Assembly (NCBI RefSeq): GCF_032925565.1
Contig: NZ_CP136708.1
Span: forward strand, 1,860,001-1,924,000
Source: Alteromonas sp. CI.11.F.A3
GTDB taxonomy: Bacteria > Pseudomonadota > Gammaproteobacteria > Enterobacterales > Alteromonadaceae
Length of the DNA: 64,000 bases
Direction of reading: 5' to 3'
Below the pieces are notes generated by a model. The model did no database searches, was not told where the DNA came from, and worked only from the letters and a program-made list of their open reading frames with translations. Every line of letters starts with the position of its first letter. Within the stretch, counting starts at the first letter, position 1. A program made the translations under genes and the position numbers. Below, piece by piece: positions 47,071-56,130 of this stretch.

Positions 47071-47463
47071 ATGCAAATAGGCGAACTGGCTAGAAAAACA
47101 AGCTGCACTGTTCAAACGATTCGACTCTATGAGCGAAGCGGATTGTTAAAACTGCCTTCGCGCAGTGCAGGAAACTATAGAGTTTATGATAGCGAAGCGT
47201 TAGAAAGGCTGGTCTTTATTCGACAATGCCGCGCACTGGGAATATCAATTAAAGAGATTGCGACATTGTTACACCGGAAGGAGGCGCCCGACGAAAGCTG
47301 TAATGAGGTAAATCAGCTTATCGCAAAGCATCTTTTAAAAGTTCAGGAAAAGATACGTGAACTGCAAGGACTGCAAATTACATTAGAGCAACTATCAAAC
47401 GAATGCTCAGGTACGAGTACAATTCAAACTTGCGGTATTTTCAGTAAGCTCGAATCCACTTAA
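47071..47463 (+). CDS. MerR-family regulator, Cd(II)/Pb(II) type
   Basis: A 130-residue activator. The winged helix-turn-helix is MQIGELARKTSCTVQTIRLY followed by ERSGLL. A dimerisation helix ends in QLSNECSG. Cysteines C77 (DESC), C112 and C121 (TCGIF) have the same spacing as the lead-binding C78, C113 and C122 of PbrR691, placing it in the CadR/PbrR group. It is divergent from the membrane DUF3703 gene across a 19-bp-spacer promoter. The ATG at 47071 is preferred over an in-frame TTG 9 nt earlier. Confidence 0.87.
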   Translation: MQIGELARKTSCTVQTIRLYERSGLLKLPSRSAGNYRVYDSEALERLVFIRQCRALGISIKEIATLLHRKEAPDESCNEVNQLIAKHLLKVQEKIRELQGLQITLEQLSNECSGTSTIQTCGIFSKLEST

Positions 47464-47513
47464 ACCTTGACCAGTTGATAGATGAGATAGTTACTCTCTT
47501 TAGAGACTGGTAA

Positions 47514-47644
47514 GGTCCGCTCTTTGTCTCAAGATGCCATTGATACTGTTTGGCTGCTCCGTACGTGAAGCGGTCATTGGCACATTGACAATAGAGCAGC
47601 GACAAAGAGCGATCACCAGACGTTCGACCTACCTCAGTCGAACG
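47514..47644 (+). repeat. Dispersed repeat R3 with two flanking hairpins
   Basis: The 60-bp core (47514-47573) matches R1 (48/60) and R4 (45/60). In this copy CGCTCTTTGTC (47518-47528) is repeated inverted as GACAAAGAGCG (47601-47611), and CGTTCGAC (47621-47628) pairs with GTCGAACG (47637-47644). Thus the longest form is a structured element of ~130 bp. It fills most of the 313-bp gap between the tails of the two MerR genes; the rest shows nothing. Confidence 0.7.
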
Positions 47645-47776
47645 ACTGCTTAGCCCAAAAATGCGGACATAGCTATTTATTGTGTATTGGTTACTTTATC
47701 TAATATCAATTAGCGAACCATGTACAATTATGAAACCTTAGGCAAACGTAAACTACAAGACTTGTAGATATAAGTA

Positions 47777-48166
47777 TCACTCTTCAAGCAACTGCAATAC
47801 CCCACATTCTTTAACTTTTCTATCATCTGTGCATGCCGAGGCCATCTCAGATAGAGTAAGTTTTAGCTCCTCAAGCTCTGCAATGCGATGCGTGACGTCA
47901 ACCATATGTTGATGGATCAAATTGTTCACACTAGAACAACTTTTATCGGGATTATTTTTTGTATCCAACAGCTGTTTAATTTCTATTATGGTCAAATCTA
48001 ATGAGCGACATTGTTTAATGAATCGCAGTGCTCTCAACGATGAGGCGTCGTAAATTCTGTAGTTACCTTCACTGCGATTGCAAGCCTCAAACAACCCCTG
48101 TTTTTCATAAAAACGGATCGTTTGAATAGAACACCCACTTTTTTTTGATAGCTCACCTATTTTCAT
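47777..48166 (-). CDS. MerR-family regulator, Cd(II)/Pb(II) type (second copy)
   Basis: A 129-residue paralogue of the regulator at 47.1 kb, with the same layout: MKIGELSKKSGCSIQTIRFY, C77 (DKSC), C112 (SACTD) and C121 (KECGV). Cysteine positions are identical in both proteins. It is divergent from the CDF-DUF3703-CDF-czc genes, with a 19-bp-spacer promoter between, so it should activate the efflux genes when Cd, Pb or Zn binds. The two regulators point away from the shared repeat R3, i.e. their 3' ends face each other. Confidence 0.9.
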   Translation of the reverse strand: MKIGELSKKSGCSIQTIRFYEKQGLFEACNRSEGNYRIYDASSLRALRFIKQCRSLDLTIIEIKQLLDTKNNPDKSCSSVNNLIHQHMVDVTHRIAELEELKLTLSEMASACTDDRKVKECGVLQLLEE

Positions 48167-48184
48167 AAACGTGCCTTTGTGCTG

Positions 48185-48215
48185 TTGACTCTATACTAGC
48201 TATAGACTTTACACT
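48185..48215 (+). promoter_or_regulatory. MerR-type promoter/operator of the efflux genes
   Basis: TTGACT, a 19-bp spacer, TACACT. The spacer contains CTATA-ctagc-TATAG. Layout and sequence closely follow the promoter at 47024-47054, so the two paralogous regulators could act on both. Confidence 0.85.
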
Positions 48216-48247
48216 GTACCTACAGTATTTGGAATAAGAGTTAAATA

Positions 48248-48883
48248 ATGAGTGGTTGCGGCTGTGAAGTGGAAATCAAAGATGCCTCACAAAAACGGGT
48301 TCTGTATTGGCTGCTCGGCATCAATGCGGTGATGTTTTTCGTTGAGATGACTGTGGGTATTTTGGCTGACTCTACTGCTTTGATAGCAGACTCTATGGAC
48401 ATGCTAGCGGATGCGGTTGTATACGGCATAGGTATTTATGCTGTGGGTAAATCTATACTTCACAAAGCCAAAGCTGCACAAATCAGTGGTTACTTTCAGC
48501 TATTGTTGGGCGTAATTATTCTCATTGATATTACCAGAAGGTTATTCTTGGGCAGTGAGCCTATCTCATCACTAATGATAGGGATGGGGTTCATTGCACT
48601 AATTGCAAACGTCGCATGCTTGGTGATTATTCGTAATCATAAAAACGACGAAGTACATATGCGAGCCAGCTGGATTTTTTCGGCCAACGATGTCATCGCC
48701 AACATGGGTGTCATCATCGCCGGAGTATTAGTGGTATGGCTTGATAGCAGAGTACCGGATCTGGTTATCGGCTGTATAGTGTCGATTGTCGTGCTGCGCG
48801 GAGCGTGGATGATCCTAAAAGACGCCAAGCAGGAAGTACTCAATAACGAAGTACAGAAAGGTAAAGCGGGTGATCTACTATGA
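48248..48883 (+). CDS. Short CDF-type cation efflux protein
   Basis: A 211-residue membrane protein of the cation diffusion facilitator superfamily. It has ADSTALIADSMDMLADAVVYG in span 2 and ASWIFSANDVIANMGVII in span 5; the acidic residues in these spans form the transport metal site. The N terminus carries a CGC motif (MSGCGCEVE), a possible extra metal ligand. It lacks the usual C-terminal cytosolic domain, ending soon after span 6. It is the first gene behind the MerR promoter, and its TGA overlaps the DUF3703 start (ATGA). Confidence 0.85.
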   Translation: MSGCGCEVEIKDASQKRVLYWLLGINAVMFFVEMTVGILADSTALIADSMDMLADAVVYGIGIYAVGKSILHKAKAAQISGYFQLLLGVIILIDITRRLFLGSEPISSLMIGMGFIALIANVACLVIIRNHKNDEVHMRASWIFSANDVIANMGVIIAGVLVVWLDSRVPDLVIGCIVSIVVLRGAWMILKDAKQEVLNNEVQKGKAGDLL

Positions 48884-49239
48884 CATACAATAAAGCCGTT
48901 AAGCCGCATATCGATTCCAAATTAACAGATTACTCAGATGCAATGTCTAACAACAATGAGAGGCAGGCATTTGCAGCGCTGGAGGATGCGCATGTAATTG
49001 GTCAGCACTCTACTTTTTATCATTGTTTAATTCATTGTAAAATGCTGCGACATGGTCTTCTAAAAAAAGATTGGAGAGTCGTTTTTGGACAAGTAATAAG
49101 AATAGTTGGTGCTGCAACCAAAACAGCTATCGGCCTTGTACCTAAAGGAAACACAGGCGGCACTGACATCAGCCCCTTTAAGCGACTACCAATCAGTGCT
49201 GAAAATCAAGCGATATTGGATAAAATCAACCATGCATAA
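48880..49239 (+). CDS. DUF3703 family protein
   Basis: A 119-residue soluble protein: ALEDAHVIGQHSTFYHCLIH, then VRVVGAATKTAIGLVPKGNTG-like sequence and ISPFKRLPISAENQAIL. It has no membrane anchor, unlike its paralogue at 46.4 kb. The conserved H, C and H in HVIGQHSTFYHCLIHCKM could bind metal, which is inference. It overlaps the CDF genes on both sides (4 nt before, 8 nt after), so it is translated with them and probably assists efflux. Confidence 0.85.
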   Translation: MTYNKAVKPHIDSKLTDYSDAMSNNNERQAFAALEDAHVIGQHSTFYHCLIHCKMLRHGLLKKDWRVVFGQVIRIVGAATKTAIGLVPKGNTGGTDISPFKRLPISAENQAILDKINHA

Positions 49240-50116
49240 TCATAACCACAGTCACAGTGATAACAGCGCATCAAAACGCATTGGCTGGGCATTTTTCTTG
49301 AATGTCGTATTCACTATCATTGAATTTATCGGTGGATGGCTGACAAACAGCACAGCTATTATGGCCGACGCAGTGCATGATTTGGGCGATAGTTTATCCA
49401 TTGGCACCGCGTGGGGCTTAAATAAACTCAGTGATAAAGAAGCAACCAATACATTTTCCTATGGCTATAAACGCTTTTCTCTTCTTGGTGCATTGATCAA
49501 CGGGTTAGTGTTAACGACTGGCTCAATATGGATCTTATTCGAAGCTATCCCAAGGCTTTCAGCACCCGAAATGCCGCAAGTCGAAGGCATGTTACTCCTG
49601 TCAATTTTTGGCATCGCCGTTAATGGATTTGCTGCTTATAAACTTAGCGAAGGGAATTCCTTAAACGAGCGTATATTAAACTGGCATTTGCTTGAAGATG
49701 TATTGGGTTGGGTGGCAGTGCTGATCGTATCGATTGTGCTGATGTTTAAGCCATGGCCAATTTTAGATCCAATTTTATCTATTGGCTTCACATTATTCAT
49801 TTTATTCAATGTTGTTAGAAATCTAAAAGAAACCTTATTGTTATTCTTGCAAGCCACGCCCGATGCTAAGCAGATGGAGGAAGTGCGTAAAGTACTCATG
49901 TCATTTGATGATGTGGCGGATATACATCATTTTCATATCTGGTCTTTGGACGGTGAACATAGCGTCATGACGGCACATGTGGAGTTGAAACAAGATGTTT
50001 CGGTTTCTCAATTGAGAACACTTAAAGACGAACTTCGCCAAGGTCTTGATGAGTTTGATTTTGTGCACACTACCATTGAAATTGAATTTGCCAATGAAGA
50101 TTGTCGTGATGAGTAA
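49232..50116 (+). CDS. CDF family cation transporter (CzcD/ZitB-like)
   Basis: A 294-residue Zn/Cd/Co exporter. A His-rich N terminus (MHNHNHSHSD) precedes six spans; TAIMADAVHDLGDSLSIG in span 2 has the HDxxD transport site and LLEDVLGWVAVL in span 5 its partner. The cytosolic C-terminal domain has VADIHHFHIWSLDGEHSVMTAHVEL, as in CzcD. The ATG at 49232 is inside the end of DUF3703; a longer frame back to 49106 would only repeat out-of-frame DUF3703 sequence and is rejected. Confidence 0.92.
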   Translation: MHNHNHSHSDNSASKRIGWAFFLNVVFTIIEFIGGWLTNSTAIMADAVHDLGDSLSIGTAWGLNKLSDKEATNTFSYGYKRFSLLGALINGLVLTTGSIWILFEAIPRLSAPEMPQVEGMLLLSIFGIAVNGFAAYKLSEGNSLNERILNWHLLEDVLGWVAVLIVSIVLMFKPWPILDPILSIGFTLFILFNVVRNLKETLLLFLQATPDAKQMEEVRKVLMSFDDVADIHHFHIWSLDGEHSVMTAHVELKQDVSVSQLRTLKDELRQGLDEFDFVHTTIEIEFANEDCRDE

Positions 50117-50203
50117 TGTAATGATTGAAATACTTTGTTTAGGTTGGTCGATTGGTCTTAGTTCGATTACCTGTTAATATGAAAAAGATGAGAGTAGATA
50201 GAT

Positions 50204-50599
50204 ATGTTTAGTGTAAGGGTGACAAGTTACCTGCTGATTTCGCTGATTTTGTTTCAGTCGTTTTCTGCTGTCGCCAATACATTGGATTCTCATACTGTCG
50301 ACTCACAACATCTAAATGAAATACACGAACATCAATTGGGCGATAACATCGCTACTGAACATGCGCAGGTTCAACTAAAATCTAGCGAACAACCTGATGC
50401 TGATAACGTCCCCGTAGATAAATCTCACAATCCTGCTGATTGCCACCACTGTGGCCATTGTCACGGAACCCATGCCCAATGGATTGTAAGCACCAATGGT
50501 ATCGAACTCGATTCTGTTGCCACCCATCACAATTTCTATTACTTATCAAAAGTAATAGATGCACCGATCACGCAATTACTACGCCCACCTAAAGCATAA
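50204..50599 (+). CDS. Small exported metal-binding protein (CzcI-like)
   Basis: A 131-residue protein with a signal peptide ending near residue 24 (FSAVAN). The mature protein is rich in H, D and E, with a dense cluster CHHCGHCHGTHAQW near residues ~85-98. Position directly before czcC and size suggest a CzcI-like or similar periplasmic metal-binding accessory of the Czc pump. Family membership is inferred from context, since sequence identity to CzcI is not obvious by eye. A short hairpin separates it from czcC. Confidence 0.65.
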   Translation: MFSVRVTSYLLISLILFQSFSAVANTLDSHTVDSQHLNEIHEHQLGDNIATEHAQVQLKSSEQPDADNVPVDKSHNPADCHHCGHCHGTHAQWIVSTNGIELDSVATHHNFYYLSKVIDAPITQLLRPPKA

Positions 50600-50621
50600 C
50601 CCTGAACTAATCAAACACCGT

Positions 50622-50639
50622 TCGCCAACAGTTTGGCGA
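50622..50639 (+). terminator. Short intercistronic hairpin before czcC
   Basis: TCGCCAA-CAGT-TTGGCGA, then an AT-rich TATATATATTTTTG. A 7-bp stem is weak; it may be a partial terminator or RNA processing site that lowers czcCBA relative to the CDF genes. Confidence 0.4.
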
Positions 50640-50672
50640 TATATATATTTTTGATAATTTAGGAATAAAACA

Positions 50673-51995
50673 ATGATGCATTTTTCATTGAGTCGCCCTG
50701 TGCGTGTGCACGCTTGGGTGATTTCCACGATGCTTGTCCTTTTGACAACACACACCGTGGTAGTAGCACAAACAAACAGTATCACCAATCGAGAAATGAC
50801 CTTGCAAAGCGCCATACAGCGAACATTAGCGAATTCACCCGAGTTGCATGAGTTCACATATAGGCAACAAGCGATTGAGGGAGAAATTAAAACTGCTTCT
50901 CTCAAACCAGCCCTCAACGTAGGCATTGAAATGGAAAACTTCTTAGGAACAGGCGAGGTCTCTGGCATTAAGGACACCGAGTTGACTCTCACATTGTCGT
51001 CGGTCATTGAATTGGGCAATAAACTCAACTCACGTAAGGCGTTTGCTAAGGCGCAATCCACCTTAGTCGAAGCGCAAAAACAAGTGCACACCTTGGATGT
51101 ACTGGCTGAAGTGACACGTCGCTACATCGATGTATTGGCGCAACAAGCGTTAATTGACGCGCAAAAAGATGCAGAAACACTTGCTCGATATACCTATCAA
51201 GCAGTCACAAAACGCGTGGATGCAGGTGCTTCCCCTGCATTTGAACAGAAACGCGCTGAAGCAGCTTTAGCAAGAGCTAGATTGGATGTGGTGACGGCAC
51301 AGCAAACTAAGCAAGCCATGATAAATAGTCTGGCTATTATGTGGGGGGAGAAAGACCCCACTTTTACCTATGTTGAGGGTGACTTATTTGCGCTGCAATC
51401 GTCTCCTTCGTTAACCGCGCTTTTTACCACATTATTGGACAGTCCCAATCTTGAGGTCTATGCACAAGAATCGAGATTGCAGGCTTCTCAAGTCCGCCTT
51501 ACTCAAGCAGCTAATCAATCGGATTTAAGCTGGACGGCCGGTATCAGGCGCATGAATGGCATAGATGAAACAGCCTTTGTAGCAGGCGTGAGTATGCCTC
51601 TGTTTGCCGGTGACCGAAATCTTGGCGAGTACCAAAAGCAGCGGGCAATTCAGGCACAGCTGGAACAACAAAAAGAGTCAGCGACGCAAAACCTATACCA
51701 TCAGCTAAATATGGCCTTGATGGTCAGAAACAATGCGTTGCTCAATGTACAGACACTGCAAAACTCTATTATCCCACCCTTAGTTCAAGCGCTGGAATTA
51801 GTAGAACAAGCCTATATCAACGGTCGATTCAGCTACCTTGAATGGGTGAGTACACGTCAAGAACTACTCAATGCCAAACAAGCCTTAATTCAATCAGCGA
51901 AGCAAGCTCATCAGCGCGGTGCAGATATCGAATCACTGACTGCACAGCCACTTGTGGATACGATCAACACCTCTTTTTCGAGAAAAACAAAATGA
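50673..51995 (+). CDS. czcC: TolC-family outer membrane factor CzcC
   Basis: A 440-residue outer membrane channel subunit of the CzcCBA efflux pump. A signal peptide ends near VVVAQTN (about residue 33). Two TolC-like repeats follow (about 45-235 and 240-425), with the typical long coiled-coil helices rich in A, Q and E (LARYTYQAVTKRVDAGAS; LVEQAYINGRFSYLEWVSTRQELL). The last sequence, including RFSYLEWVSTRQ, is common to CzcC-type factors. Its stop overlaps the czcB start (ATGA). AGGAATAAAACA precedes the ATG. Confidence 0.92.
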   Translation: MMHFSLSRPVRVHAWVISTMLVLLTTHTVVVAQTNSITNREMTLQSAIQRTLANSPELHEFTYRQQAIEGEIKTASLKPALNVGIEMENFLGTGEVSGIKDTELTLTLSSVIELGNKLNSRKAFAKAQSTLVEAQKQVHTLDVLAEVTRRYIDVLAQQALIDAQKDAETLARYTYQAVTKRVDAGASPAFEQKRAEAALARARLDVVTAQQTKQAMINSLAIMWGEKDPTFTYVEGDLFALQSSPSLTALFTTLLDSPNLEVYAQESRLQASQVRLTQAANQSDLSWTAGIRRMNGIDETAFVAGVSMPLFAGDRNLGEYQKQRAIQAQLEQQKESATQNLYHQLNMALMVRNNALLNVQTLQNSIIPPLVQALELVEQAYINGRFSYLEWVSTRQELLNAKQALIQSAKQAHQRGADIESLTAQPLVDTINTSFSRKTK

Positions 51996-52930
51996 ACAAA
52001 AATATATTAAATAAGAAGCAAAACGCTCTGTTAGTTTTCATTGTTTGCAGTGCGTTGGGATTTTTATCAAGCACCACAATACAAGCATCAGAAGGCGAGC
52101 ATGGTAAAGAGGAAGCCCATAAGGATGAACGCGTACTCATGCCTGACAGCATGGCGCAAAAAATGGGCGTGGTGACACAAAGTGTTAATGCCGGTCAACT
52201 TAATATCACCACCACAGTATATGGTAATATAGTGACCGACCCTGCTTCACTGAGTCATGTGCGTGCACGATTCGACGGTATGGTGACCAAGGTCAATGCA
52301 AATTTAGGTAAAAAAGTTAAAAAAGGCGACACACTGGCGGTAGTTGAATCCAACGAAAGCCTGAAAAGTTATCCCGTTGCCGCGCCGTTTTCAGGCACCG
52401 TGATTGCCAGACATGCCAATGAAGGCGAGTTATCTAATGGCCAAGTGTTATTTTCAATCGCAAACTATGATGACGTGTGGGCACAGCTTAAAGTCTTCCC
52501 ACAACAGCTCTCTGATATTGCAGAGCAGCAAAGTGTTCAACTTAGTGTGGCAGGCTCATCGTTAGAAACCACTATCCAGCATATCTTACCCTCGCCAGAT
52601 GAAAAACCGTATGTATTGGCGTATGCCAAAATAGCTAATACCTCAGGTCAGTGGCCGGTTGGCGCGGCTATCAAAGGGCTTGTCACAATCAACAAACTTG
52701 ATGTCGCCATGATGGTGCCTAAAGCTTCGATTCAAGAGTTTGAAGGGGCTTCTGTCGTGTTTGTCAAAGAAGGTGATGAATACCGTCCCGTGCCCGTTAC
52801 CTTAGGTCAACAAGATAACTACAATATTGAAGTGTTATCAGGTCTGCACATTGCAGATGTGATTGTCAGCCAGAACAGCTACCTGTTTAAAGCCGATTTA
52901 GAAAAGTCGGAGGCCGGTCATGACCACTAA
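51992..52930 (+). CDS. czcB: RND efflux periplasmic adaptor CzcB
   Basis: A 312-residue membrane fusion protein that links CzcA to CzcC. A signal peptide or anchor lies at residues ~10-33 and is followed by an acidic/His stretch, EGEHGKEEAHKDE. The barrel-sandwich (lipoyl-like) domain has VRARFDGMVTKVNANLGKKVKKGDTL and SYPVAAPFSGTVIARHANEGE with almost no alpha hairpin between, typical of short metal-efflux adaptors. The beta-barrel and membrane-proximal domains follow. The start is the ATG overlapping czcC; the longer frame to 51842 lies inside czcC and is rejected. Confidence 0.92.
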   Translation: MNKNILNKKQNALLVFIVCSALGFLSSTTIQASEGEHGKEEAHKDERVLMPDSMAQKMGVVTQSVNAGQLNITTTVYGNIVTDPASLSHVRARFDGMVTKVNANLGKKVKKGDTLAVVESNESLKSYPVAAPFSGTVIARHANEGELSNGQVLFSIANYDDVWAQLKVFPQQLSDIAEQQSVQLSVAGSSLETTIQHILPSPDEKPYVLAYAKIANTSGQWPVGAAIKGLVTINKLDVAMMVPKASIQEFEGASVVFVKEGDEYRPVPVTLGQQDNYNIEVLSGLHIADVIVSQNSYLFKADLEKSEAGHDH

Positions 52931-52983
52931 TAACTCAATGCTATTTACTTGGTCATGCGTCTCAGTTATTGGGGGACGAACAC

Positions 52984-55900
52984 ATGATTGAATCCATATT
53001 ACGTTTATCCATAGAGCGACGAGGGATAATGCTGATGTTGATCTTCCTTGTGCTGGGCATGGGGATATTCAGTTATCAAAAATTACCTATCGATGCGGTA
53101 CCCGATATCACTAACGTGCAAGTGCAAATCAATACACAAGCACCGGGCTATTCGCCTTTGGAAACCGAGCAGCGGATCACATTCGTAGTAGAAACAGCAC
53201 TGGCGGGATTACCTGACCTGTCCTACACCCGCTCTTTATCACGCTACGGCCTGTCTCAGGTAACAGCGGTATTTGATGAAGGCACTGATCTGTATTTTGC
53301 GCGTAATCTCATCAATACGCGATTAGGCGCAATCAAAAGTCAGCTACCAGAAGGGTTAGAGCCTGAAATGGGACCTATCGCTACTGGGTTGGGCGAAATC
53401 TACATGTATACCTTGCGAGCCAAGCAAAATGCCATGCAAAAAAACGGTGAGCCGTACAATGCAATGGCGCTTCGCGAGATACACGACTGGATCGTAAAAC
53501 CGCAGCTCGCACTGGTTAAAGGGATCACTGAAGTCAACGCCATTGGTGGGTATGTAAAACAATATCATGTGAATCCTGAACCACAGAAAATGCTGAATTT
53601 TGATATTGGTCTAAGTGATATCCATCGTGCGCTGGAGCGAAACAACACCAATCAGGGAGCGGGGTTTGTTGAGCGAAATGGGCAACAAATACTGGTGCGC
53701 TCACAAGGTCAACTACAGACACTTAGCGATATAGAAAATGTGGTAATAAAACGCATTAATACTGTCCCTGTTGCGGTGAAAGACATTGGCAGTGTAGCTA
53801 TTGGTAAGGAGCTGAGAACTGGTGCGGCAACGCAGGAGGGTGAAGAGACCGTTTTAGGTACGGCAATGATGCTAGTCGGCGAAAACTCACGAGCCGTTGC
53901 TCAATCCGTTGCCAAAAAGGTGAAGGACATTCAATCCAGCTTACCTGATGGTATTGTCATTGAGCCAGTCTATGACCGTACCCTATTGGTCGATAAAGCT
54001 ATCGAAACGGTTCAGAAGAATTTAGTAGAAGGTGCGTTATTAGTCATAGTGATCTTGTTCATATTGCTTGGCAATATTCGCGCCGCGCTCATCACTGCGG
54101 CAGTTATACCGCTGGCGATGTTGGCGACCATTACAGGGATGGTTAATACCGGTGTGTCTGCCAACCTAATGAGCCTTGGCGCATTGGACTTTGGATTAAT
54201 TGTCGATGGTGCGGTGATCATCGTAGAGAACTGTATCAGGCGGTTATCCGAGTCTCAGAAACGCACAGGCGGAGTCTTGCCACTTAAAGAGCGGCTAGAA
54301 CTGGTTTTTCAAGCGACCAATGAAGTCATTCGTCCTAGCTTGTTTGGTGTATTGATTATTACTGTGGTGTATATCCCGCTGTTCTCATTGACAGGGGTTG
54401 AGGGCAAGATGTTTCAGCCAATGGCGGCAACGGTCATCATGGCGCTGATAGCAGCGATGCTGTTCTCCATTACTATTGTACCAGCGGCAGTCGCGATGTT
54501 TATGGGCGGTAAAGTCAGTGAAAAAGAAAGCTTCATTATTGTTGCAGCCAAGTCAGCCTATCGCCCCATCATTCACCTTGCACTGAAATTACGCTGGATA
54601 GTGCTTGTCGGCTCAGTCGTGCTGGTAGTGGGCAGCTTTTGGTTGGCAACGCGATTAGGCTCTGAGTTTGTTCCCCAGCTTGACGAAGGAGACATCGCAC
54701 TGCACGCCATGCGAATACCGGGCACAGGTATTGAACAAGCCGTCGCAATGCAAAAAACACTTGAATCTACCTTGATGGAATACGAACAGGTACTCACAGT
54801 GTTTGCAAAAACCGGTACCGCAGAAGTAGCTACCGATGCGATGCCGCCCAACGTAACCGATACCTTTGTGATGCTAAAACCACGAGCGCAGTGGCCTGAT
54901 CCTAACCTATCAAAAGCTGATTTCGTGGAAACCCTTGAGCGAGATTTACAAGCGGTGACAGGCAATAACTATGAGTTTACCCAACCTATCCAAATGCGCT
55001 TTAACGAGTTGATTAGTGGGGTAAGGGCTGACCTTGGTATAAAAGTCTTCGGAGATGATTTAACCACGCTTGTTGCCTCTGCAAACGACATCTTAACGGT
55101 TTTGCAATCAATTGACGGCGTGGCGGATGCACGACTTGAGCAGGTCGATGATATCCCTATCTTCACTATCAACCCTAAGCTAGTCGAGTTGGCACGTTAT
55201 GGATTGGACATGGCCGATTTGCAGGAGTGGTTGGCGTCAGCTATCGGTGGTAATACTGCTGGCTTAATTTTTGAGGGAGATAGACGCTTTGAGTTGCTTG
55301 TGCGATTTGATGAAGGTATCCGCACAGATTTAGATGCCATTGGCAGCACTCCTATCATTACATCGGATGGGGAATTTGTGCCGTTATCAGAAGTCGCTAC
55401 GCTGGCTTACTCGTCTGTTCCCAATCAAATCAGTAGAGAAAACGGTAAGCGCAGAGTCGTGGTTACCGCCAATGTCAGAGAACGCGACTTAGGGAGCTTT
55501 GTTGACGAAGCAAAAATCAAAATAACCGAACAGGTTTCACTCCCAGCAGGCTACTGGCTGGATTATGGCGGCACGTTTGAGCAGCTTGAAAGTGCAAGTC
55601 AGCGACTGGCTATCGTGGTGCCTGCCACGCTTTTTCTGATACTTGTGTTACTCGTGGTGGTGTTTGGCTCATTTCGTGATGCCTTGATCATCTTCACTGG
55701 CGTGCCTTTAGCCTTAACAGGTGGTGTTTTTGCGCTTTGGATGCGTGACATGCCATTGTCTATATCTGCCGGAGTCGGATTTATTGCGCTCTCTGGTATT
55801 GCGGTACTAAACGGCCTAGTGATGTTGTCATTTATTAAACAGCGAGTACTAGAAACAGGTGACTTAATTAACTCAATCGTTGACGGAGCTATCACAAGAT

Positions 55901-56097
55901 TGCGTCCGGTTTTGATGACAGCACTGGTAGCAAGCTTAGGCTTTATTCCCATGGCACTTAATGTCGGGACTGGCGCTGAAGTGCAAAGACCGCTTGCAAC
56001 GGTGGTGATTGGCGGGATCATCTCGTCCACCATTCTAACATTGGTGGTTTTGCCTATTTTGTATCGGATGATGCACTCCAAATTAACCAGAGTGTGA
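52984..56097 (+). CDS. czcA: Heavy-metal RND transporter CzcA
   Basis: A 1037-residue inner membrane proton-driven pump of the HME-RND family. Two periplasmic loops and 12 spans are evident. Span 4 holds the family motif LDFGLIVDGAVIIVEN (D402 to N416) with the acidic residues for proton transfer; this DFGxxVDG(A/S) form is that of the Zn/Co/Cd (HME1) pumps rather than the Cu/Ag pumps. RLGSEFVPQLDEGDI is in the second loop, as in CzcA. The ATG follows a GGGGGAC site; the upstream TTG frame is not used. It is the last gene of the operon. Confidence 0.95.
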   Translation: MIESILRLSIERRGIMLMLIFLVLGMGIFSYQKLPIDAVPDITNVQVQINTQAPGYSPLETEQRITFVVETALAGLPDLSYTRSLSRYGLSQVTAVFDEGTDLYFARNLINTRLGAIKSQLPEGLEPEMGPIATGLGEIYMYTLRAKQNAMQKNGEPYNAMALREIHDWIVKPQLALVKGITEVNAIGGYVKQYHVNPEPQKMLNFDIGLSDIHRALERNNTNQGAGFVERNGQQILVRSQGQLQTLSDIENVVIKRINTVPVAVKDIGSVAIGKELRTGAATQEGEETVLGTAMMLVGENSRAVAQSVAKKVKDIQSSLPDGIVIEPVYDRTLLVDKAIETVQKNLVEGALLVIVILFILLGNIRAALITAAVIPLAMLATITGMVNTGVSANLMSLGALDFGLIVDGAVIIVENCIRRLSESQKRTGGVLPLKERLELVFQATNEVIRPSLFGVLIITVVYIPLFSLTGVEGKMFQPMAATVIMALIAAMLFSITIVPAAVAMFMGGKVSEKESFIIVAAKSAYRPIIHLALKLRWIVLVGSVVLVVGSFWLATRLGSEFVPQLDEGDIALHAMRIPGTGIEQAVAMQKTLESTLMEYEQVLTVFAKTGTAEVATDAMPPNVTDTFVMLKPRAQWPDPNLSKADFVETLERDLQAVTGNNYEFTQPIQMRFNELISGVRADLGIKVFGDDLTTLVASANDILTVLQSIDGVADARLEQVDDIPIFTINPKLVELARYGLDMADLQEWLASAIGGNTAGLIFEGDRRFELLVRFDEGIRTDLDAIGSTPIITSDGEFVPLSEVATLAYSSVPNQISRENGKRRVVVTANVRERDLGSFVDEAKIKITEQVSLPAGYWLDYGGTFEQLESASQRLAIVVPATLFLILVLLVVVFGSFRDALIIFTGVPLALTGGVFALWMRDMPLSISAGVGFIALSGIAVLNGLVMLSFIKQRVLETGDLINSIVDGAITRLRPVLMTALVASLGFIPMALNVGTGAEVQRPLATVVIGGIISSTILTLVVLPILYRMMHSKLTRV

Positions 56098-56104
56098 TTG
56101 TTGG

Positions 56105-56130
56105 GCACCGTATTGCAGAAAATACGGTGC
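56105..56130 (+). terminator. Stem-loop after czcA
   Basis: GCACCGTATT and AATACGGTGC form a perfect 10-bp stem with a 6-nt loop, 7 nt after the czcA stop. The tail TCTTCGTCTGG is only moderately T-rich, so termination may be partial. Between here and 56411 only repeat R4 was found. Confidence 0.65.

Noticed and set aside
47514..47644. Integron attC site as an explanation of the R repeats
   Set aside because: The typical core ends (GTTRRRY and RYYYAAC) were not found at the borders, the genes between copies are not all in one direction or one per unit, and no integrase gene is in the window. It remains worth a model search, so the repeats are reported without that label.
49106..49231. N-terminal extension of the second CDF transporter by 42 codons
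   Set aside because: It is out-of-frame DUF3703 coding sequence. The His-rich start MHNHNHSHSD at 49232 is typical for CDF proteins.
51842..51991. N-terminal extension of the czcB frame by 50 codons
   Set aside because: It lies wholly inside the 3' end of czcC in another frame. The ATG at 51992 overlaps the czcC stop and opens a normal signal peptide.
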